Source of the DNA: Veillonella denticariosi JCM 15641
Lineage (GTDB): Bacteria; Bacillota; Negativicutes; Veillonellales; Veillonellaceae
NCBI RefSeq assembly: GCF_002959855.1
Contig: NZ_PPDB01000001.1
Coordinates: forward strand, 124,001-188,000
Length of the DNA: 64,000 bases
Direction: 5' to 3'
The position numbers and the translations under genes were made by a program. Under the pieces are notes generated by a model, which saw only the letters and a list, made by a program, of their open reading frames with translations, had not been told where the DNA came from and ran no database searches. Below, piece by piece: positions 59,938-64,000 of this stretch (position 1 is its first letter; each line of letters opens with the position of its first letter).

Positions 59938-59965
59938 TTTGTAACACAAGTATCAGTCGTATAAT
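59938..59965 (+). promoter_or_regulatory. predicted promoter of the cytochrome b-like gene
   Basis: TTTGTA, 16 bases, TATAAT. Confidence 0.55.
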
Positions 59966-59998
59966 AGTCTGTAGTGAGATGAAGAAACGAGGTTTATT

Positions 59999-60604
59999 AT
60001 GGCAGAAGTAGCTAAGAAAAAATTTAAGAGCAAGTATCATATTTTGTGGTGGGTTATTATTTTGTCCTTGATTTTTATGGGGATGGTGGAATACGGTTAT
60101 GTCTCCGGCGGGAGATCGTTTGGTAACTGGAAGGTTCATCTAGGTCTTGTACCGTATGTGACATGGCTTGTGATGACCTATATCGCGACGAAACCTAAAT
60201 GGTTCATTAAGCGGTATAATCCGGCGGAGATGTTCCAAATTCATCGAATTTTAGGGATTGTGACCGTGGTACTCGTATGTATTCACTGGTATGTGTATTT
60301 CCTTAAAGCCGTTAAATCTCCGTTGGGCTTCTGGGGCGGTTATGTTTCTACTGCATCTATGCTTATCGCATTGGTGTTCGGTATTTTATACTTGACCCCA
60401 TGGATCGGAAATATGGCAAAGTCCATATCCCGCAAAAAAGCGATCTGGATTCACCGTCTTAACCTCGTCGCCATCATAGCGGCGAATATTCATGTACACG
60501 GCTTCGGGCGCCTGTCTAAAATGGTACCGTTCATGCCTGTGTTCGATGTGTTAACTTATGCCTTAGTTATTTACTATATTTACTGGATGTTCAAACAAAA
60601 ATAA
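59999..60604 (+). CDS. ferric-reductase-like transmembrane heme protein
   Basis: 201 residues with about six membrane helices. Two histidine pairs lie on adjacent helices (F-Q-I-H-R-I-L-G ... C-I-H-W-Y and W-I-H-R-L-N ... N-I-H-V-H-G), the pattern of a ferric-reductase/NOX-type b-heme core. No flavin domain is attached. It probably relays electrons across the inner membrane. Partner unknown. It lies near the heme and nitrate genes, which may be coincidence. Confidence 0.85.
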   Translation: MAEVAKKKFKSKYHILWWVIILSLIFMGMVEYGYVSGGRSFGNWKVHLGLVPYVTWLVMTYIATKPKWFIKRYNPAEMFQIHRILGIVTVVLVCIHWYVYFLKAVKSPLGFWGGYVSTASMLIALVFGILYLTPWIGNMAKSISRKKAIWIHRLNLVAIIAANIHVHGFGRLSKMVPFMPVFDVLTYALVIYYIYWMFKQK

Positions 60605-60664
60605 TTGTGTTCCGTGAGTGTAGAGTCTGGAAACAATAAGGCTGAGCATTGCAAAAGAATATTC

Positions 60665-60743
60665 AAAGACCATCAGATACTGCTGGATGTCATTTTAAAG
60701 GTAAAACTTTAAATGTCGTATCAGCGGAACTGATGGTCTTTTT
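60665..60743 (+). terminator. terminator with large structured loop
   Basis: Outer arms AAAGACCATCAG / CTGATGGTCTTT, inner arms CATTTTAAAG / CTTTAAATG, followed by TTTTATG. Confidence 0.8.
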
Positions 60744-60752
60744 ATGTGCTTT

Positions 60753-60794
60753 ACGATACAATTAGTTTAGGTAACGATACTATAAGTTTAGGTT
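60753..60794 (+). repeat. two 21-base tandem repeats upstream of the MFS gene
   Basis: ACGATACAATTAGTTTAGGT(A) followed by ACGATACTATAAGTTTAGGT(T). The 21-base period and the position about 35 bases before the start suggest a tandem regulator-binding site. Confidence 0.7.
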
Positions 60795-60825
60795 ATGATT
60801 TATCGAATTGGAAAGAAGGACGCAT

Positions 60826-62019
60826 ATGGGTTCTGATTGGAAACGATTGATATATTTGATTTGCGCCATCCAAGTCGGCGCTGGAATAACCATTATAGGT
60901 ATTCTATCCTTTATACCGTTATTCCTGGTTGATTTGGGTCTCCATGATCAGGGTGAAGCCGCTATGTGGGCGGGAATTGTATCCGGTGTAACGCCTTGTA
61001 TGGTGGCTTTGAGTGCGCCGTTCTGGTCTCGAAAGGCTAATGAAATAGGACCGCGCAAGGTGATGCTTTTTATTCTCTTGACACTGACGGTCTCTGTAGG
61101 TGTATGCGGATTTACACAAACACCGCTGCAGCTATTGGCTCTTCGCACGTTGCAGGGGCTCGTAGGCGGTTATGTGCCTATAGGTCTTGCCATCATTATA
61201 TTGGTTACGCCGGAGGAGAAGGTGCCGTGGGCCATGGGGCTTTATCAGGCATCCATGGTAATGGGCCTTGTTTTCGGCCCCCTCATGGGCGGATTGGCGG
61301 CGGACTTGTTGGGGTATCGGGCTCCATTTTTCCTCTTTTCCGCCTTGTCGGGATTTTGCCTGTTGGGGGTGTATTTCCTAATGCCTAATTTGCAGTTTAC
61401 ACATAAGGTGGATGAGAAGGAATCACAGTTGTCGTTGATTAAATCATTTTTATCGATACCGGCCGTTCGGTTGCTGGTGGGTATGCAGTTTCTCTGTAAT
61501 TTCGGCATTACCGGCATAGGGCCGATTCTACCGCTTTACATCAAACATTATATGAATGTTAATGATGAGTATGTAGCGACTATTGTGGGGGTTATCATTT
61601 TCGGTGCCGGTATTTTCAGCGCTCTTGCATCCCTGTCCATCGGTCATTTCTCAAAACGTCTTTCCATGCCGAGAATTTTGCTGATGGCGACTTGTGCGGT
61701 AGGAGGATTTTTCGTATTGCAGTATATCGTGCCGAGCGTTTGGGCCTTGGGGACCTTTCGGGCTATTGCGGGTTTCTTTATGGGCTTTATTACGCCTATT
61801 GCGAATACCCTCATTTCTCAGGCCGTGCCCGTAGAGCGTAGGGGTATTGTCTTTGGCGCTGTATCCAGTGTGGCGATGATGGGGAATGTTCTGGGGCCGG
61901 TTATCAGCGGTATGATTGCACGTGGTTTCGGATATGGTGCGGTCTTTTGGAGTACGGCAGGCATTTTCTTTGTGGCTGCATTATTTATCTACCAAAATCT
62001 GATCCGTAAATCTATTTAG
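60826..62019 (+). CDS. major facilitator superfamily transporter, drug-efflux type
   Basis: 397 residues from ATG 60826; AGAAGGACG precedes it. Twelve helices, with a degenerate loop 2-3 motif (S-R-K-A-N-E-I-G-P-R-K) and motif C-like G-L-V-F-G-P-L-M-G-G. It resembles proton-coupled multidrug exporters. The substrate is unknown. A LysR gene follows in the same direction. Confidence 0.9.
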   Translation: MGSDWKRLIYLICAIQVGAGITIIGILSFIPLFLVDLGLHDQGEAAMWAGIVSGVTPCMVALSAPFWSRKANEIGPRKVMLFILLTLTVSVGVCGFTQTPLQLLALRTLQGLVGGYVPIGLAIIILVTPEEKVPWAMGLYQASMVMGLVFGPLMGGLAADLLGYRAPFFLFSALSGFCLLGVYFLMPNLQFTHKVDEKESQLSLIKSFLSIPAVRLLVGMQFLCNFGITGIGPILPLYIKHYMNVNDEYVATIVGVIIFGAGIFSALASLSIGHFSKRLSMPRILLMATCAVGGFFVLQYIVPSVWALGTFRAIAGFFMGFITPIANTLISQAVPVERRGIVFGAVSSVAMMGNVLGPVISGMIARGFGYGAVFWSTAGIFFVAALFIYQNLIRKSI

Positions 62020-62133
62020 TGCAATTGTTCAAGTTTTTTGATTTTCAAATCGCCGTTAAGTCGATGATTTATAAAGATGTATATGTAAATTTTTATTTTT
62101 GGTATAGACAGTTTGTAAAGAGTGAGTATCCTT

Positions 62134-63036
62134 ATGTTATTAAAACAGCTGGAGTATTTTGTGTCTGTCGTAGAGAATAACAGCTTTACCCAGGCCGCAA
62201 ATGAACAATATATTTCTCAGTCCGCCATATCGCAGCAGATCAAGGCTTTGGAAACGGGGTTGGGCGTGGAGTTGATTGTGCGTGAAAAACGCAGCTTTCA
62301 CCTGACACCGGCCGGGCAGTATCTGTATCGGACGGGCAAGAAACTGTTGGAGCGATTTCATGACATTACGGTGGAAACGACACGTATCGGTACAGATGCA
62401 AGGGTCAGTTTGCGCATCGGCTATTTAAATCGCTATAGCGGCGTAGTTTTGCAACAGACCGTCATCCGCATGGCGAAGTGTCATAAAAATCTCGATATCC
62501 GCATGTACAGCGGCAGTCACGAAGAATTGTACGGTATGCTACAGGATCGTCGCGTAGATGTTGTGTTTAATGATCAATGGCAGGTCCTGGCGGACATATA
62601 TGACACTCATCTCGTAGGGACCGCACGGTCTGTTATTGAGGTTCCGCAAGGGTACACGACAGCTGAAAGTATCGATATCAAACAGATCGATGATGTGCCG
62701 CTCATCCTGGTGTGTCGCGGTAAGTATACCCTCGGCGAGGAGGAACATTATCGAAAGGCTATCGGCTATAATGGTGCCTTTGCGTACGCCCGTACGTTGG
62801 AGGAGGCGAGATACCTGGTAGCCGGTAATCAAGGATTGCTGTTACTGGACTGTTTTGAGCGTTTGACGGAGCCGATGCAGGGCATAGAGCGTAAACAGGT
62901 GACCAATCATGGGCATGTCATAGAAAAACAGTATTTTTTCATATCCCAGTTAAATCAGACAAATACATATATTAATATATTCAGTGGTATGTTCAAACAC
63001 ATATTGGATGAACTATCCGTAGAAAAAAACCGTTAG
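62134..63036 (+). CDS. LysR-family transcriptional regulator
   Basis: 300 residues from ATG 62134. The N-terminal helix-turn-helix is typical (F-T-Q-A-A-N-E-Q-Y-I-S-Q-S-A-I-S-Q-Q-I-K) and the rest is the effector-binding domain. It may control the upstream MFS gene or the convergent LysE-type gene downstream. The ribosome site is poor. Confidence 0.92.
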   Translation: MLLKQLEYFVSVVENNSFTQAANEQYISQSAISQQIKALETGLGVELIVREKRSFHLTPAGQYLYRTGKKLLERFHDITVETTRIGTDARVSLRIGYLNRYSGVVLQQTVIRMAKCHKNLDIRMYSGSHEELYGMLQDRRVDVVFNDQWQVLADIYDTHLVGTARSVIEVPQGYTTAESIDIKQIDDVPLILVCRGKYTLGEEEHYRKAIGYNGAFAYARTLEEARYLVAGNQGLLLLDCFERLTEPMQGIERKQVTNHGHVIEKQYFFISQLNQTNTYINIFSGMFKHILDELSVEKNR

Positions 63037-63059
63037 CAATGAGGTGCTAACGGCTTTTA
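63030..63059 (+). terminator. LysR gene terminator
   Basis: CCGTTAGCA / TGCTAACGG, followed by CTTTTAT. The 5' arm overlaps the end of the coding region. Confidence 0.8.
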
Positions 63060-63093
63060 TATTAGTTCTAAGTTTTTATAGTTGTTTTAATAA

Positions 63094-63708
63094 TTAAAGT
63101 AATTCTAACAGCATATGGATTCCGTCGATGGCAAGTTTTATGCCGTACACGATGAGGATACTACCGCAAATACGGTTGATTATTGTCATATGTGAAAACT
63201 TTATTTTCTTTGATAACAGATGCATCGCCGTTGCGAGAGAGCCGAATCAGATCGGTGTCATGGTCAGGAATCCCGCAAAGAATTGATAAATACCTTCTCG
63301 CGGCAAGTTTGCCTGAAAAGCCCCCAACATCATGCTCGCATCGATGATGGCCTGTGGATTGCCCCAGGATACGACGAGTGCGGACATCATGATTTTCTTT
63401 ATGGGTACATTGGTATCTACATTGCGTATATCCGGCTCCGTATTGAACGTGGTATAGCCCATATAAGACACTAATACACCGCCTATAAGAAGGACGCCCA
63501 GCTTCAGCAAAGGCCAGATTTCAAGGAGTGCACCGATGCCGAAGAAGGCGGCTATACTGAGCGACATGTCAAAGACACCTACGATGAGAATCGTCAATAG
63601 GATACGTCTCACCGGCTGAACAAGAGCCGTATTGATGATGAATAAGTTTTGCATGCCTACCGGTGCAAAGGTGGCGAGACCGATGAGCAGCCCTTGTAAG
63701 AAATACAT
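63094..63708 (-). pseudogene. LysE-family exporter interrupted by one in-frame stop
   Basis: From ATG 63708 (after GAGAGGAGAG) the frame encodes a LysE/RhtB-type exporter: G-L-A-T-F-A-P-V-G-M-Q-N at the start and a helix with W-G-N-P-Q-A-I-I-D-A. A TGA at 63247-63249 ends it after 153 codons, but the same frame continues cleanly for 51 more codons (F-G-S-L-A-T-A-M-H-L-L ... I-L-I-V-Y-G-I-K-L-A), the C-terminal helix of the family. In relatives the stop position (before F-G-S-L) is usually Trp, so a TGG to TGA change would explain it. No frameshift is needed. Confidence 0.85.
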
Positions 63709-63762
63709 GTGATCTCTCCTCTCTCCTATAGATGTGATGGACTTATATAAATATAATAAAAA

Positions 63763-63829
63763 ATACCCCCTATAATCGACTTTAATCAGTACCTGCAAGG
63801 GTACATCTTTTAAGAGATTATAGGAGGTA
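63763..63829 (-). promoter_or_regulatory. structured leader upstream of the LysE-type gene
   Basis: Outer arms TACCCCCTATAATC / GATTATAGGAGGTA enclose an inner hairpin GTACC-TGCAAG-GGTAC. On the minus strand it is followed by TATTTTTTATT and lies about 55-120 bases before the start, so it could be a terminator-type attenuator or an unknown riboswitch. Confidence 0.55.
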
Positions 63830-63908
63830 TAACGTTCAGTTCCTATACATTAACTATACCATATGTCTGTTGTTGTTGACTAGATGGAGTTTGTTATTTG
63901 CTATAAAT

Positions 63909-64000
63909 TTACCATAAACCGATCATGTGCTGTGCCAAAAGGCTGACCGCCGTAATGGCGATCCAACAGCAGGCGCCCAACGCGAGGGCGGAACCGCCCG
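63909..64000 (-). CDS. C-terminal end of a membrane protein (partial)
   Basis: The minus-strand frame entering from the right edge reads hydrophobic residues A-L-A-L-G-A-C-C-W-I-A-I-T-A-V-S-L-L and ends A-Q-H-M-I-G-L-W before TAA. This is the last transmembrane helix of a membrane protein; a YeiH-type exporter is possible but not supported enough to name. Confidence 0.45.
   Translation of the reverse strand, partial: GGSALALGACCWIAITAVSLLAQHMIGLW

Overview
The window looks like chromosome of a diderm Firmicute of the Negativicutes, most probably Veillonella. That identification is inference from gene content: an SLH-domain outer-membrane porin (OmpM type), secreted TonB-C-type proteins, lipoproteins and a nitrate reductase operon occur together with Firmicute features (T-box leader, BirA-type operator, strong AGGAGG ribosome sites, TTG/GTG starts, the coproporphyrin-dependent heme route with HemQ). 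Base composition is moderately AT-rich in core genes and clearly more AT-rich in 15.8-25.2 kb. I saw no rRNA, tRNA, CRISPR array, integrase or intact insertion sequence.

Layout. 0-3.5 kb: the end of a CPBP protease, a small membrane protein, an ABC exporter and a radical SAM/SPASM enzyme, resembling a peptide-modification (RiPP) locus. 3.5-7.1 kb: T-box leader and ileS, then a small gene with an A7 slippery run. 7.2-10.2 kb: a Sel1/TPR-like protein and a dense patch of hairpin repeats. 10.2-15.6 kb: amino-acid binding lipoprotein, M20 amidohydrolase plus HAD phosphatase, ferredoxin, guaA. 15.8-25.2 kb: an AT-rich accessory island with a complete type II CBASS anti-phage operon (Cap4-like SAVED nuclease, CD-NTase, Cap2, Cap3), an unassigned two-gene module, immunity-like small genes and two decayed genes. 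25.3-29.4 kb: a TroABCD-like metal ABC operon on the minus strand, led by a 31-codon ORF and an intrinsic terminator. 29.5-36.7 kb: two TonB-C-like secreted proteins, a DUF438/PAS protein, PEP carboxykinase, and a CO dehydrogenase (CooS) with a histidine-rich N-terminal extension. 36.9-40.4 kb: MBL hydrolase with divergent TetR, a small secreted protein, bioB with a BirA-type operator. 40.7-44.8 kb: SbcD/YhaO-like nuclease and YhaN-like ATPase. 45-49.4 kb: hemE-hemH-hemY-hemQ. 49.6-58.3 kb: narK, a Crp/Fnr regulator and narGHJI. 58.6-64 kb: SLH porin, a ferric-reductase-like cytochrome b, MFS transporter, LysR regulator, a LysE exporter gene broken by one stop codon, and the end of another membrane protein.

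How it fits together. The heme operon makes the cofactor needed by NarI and probably the cytochrome b-like protein. NarK and NarGHJI with the Crp/Fnr regulator form an anaerobic nitrate-respiration unit. The best candidates for new biology are the two-gene module behind CBASS, the His-rich CooS fusion, the leader ORF/terminator in front of the metal transporter, the hairpin family with a conserved loop, the 21-bp tandem repeats upstream of cooS and of the MFS gene, and nested inverted repeats near 38.6 kb.
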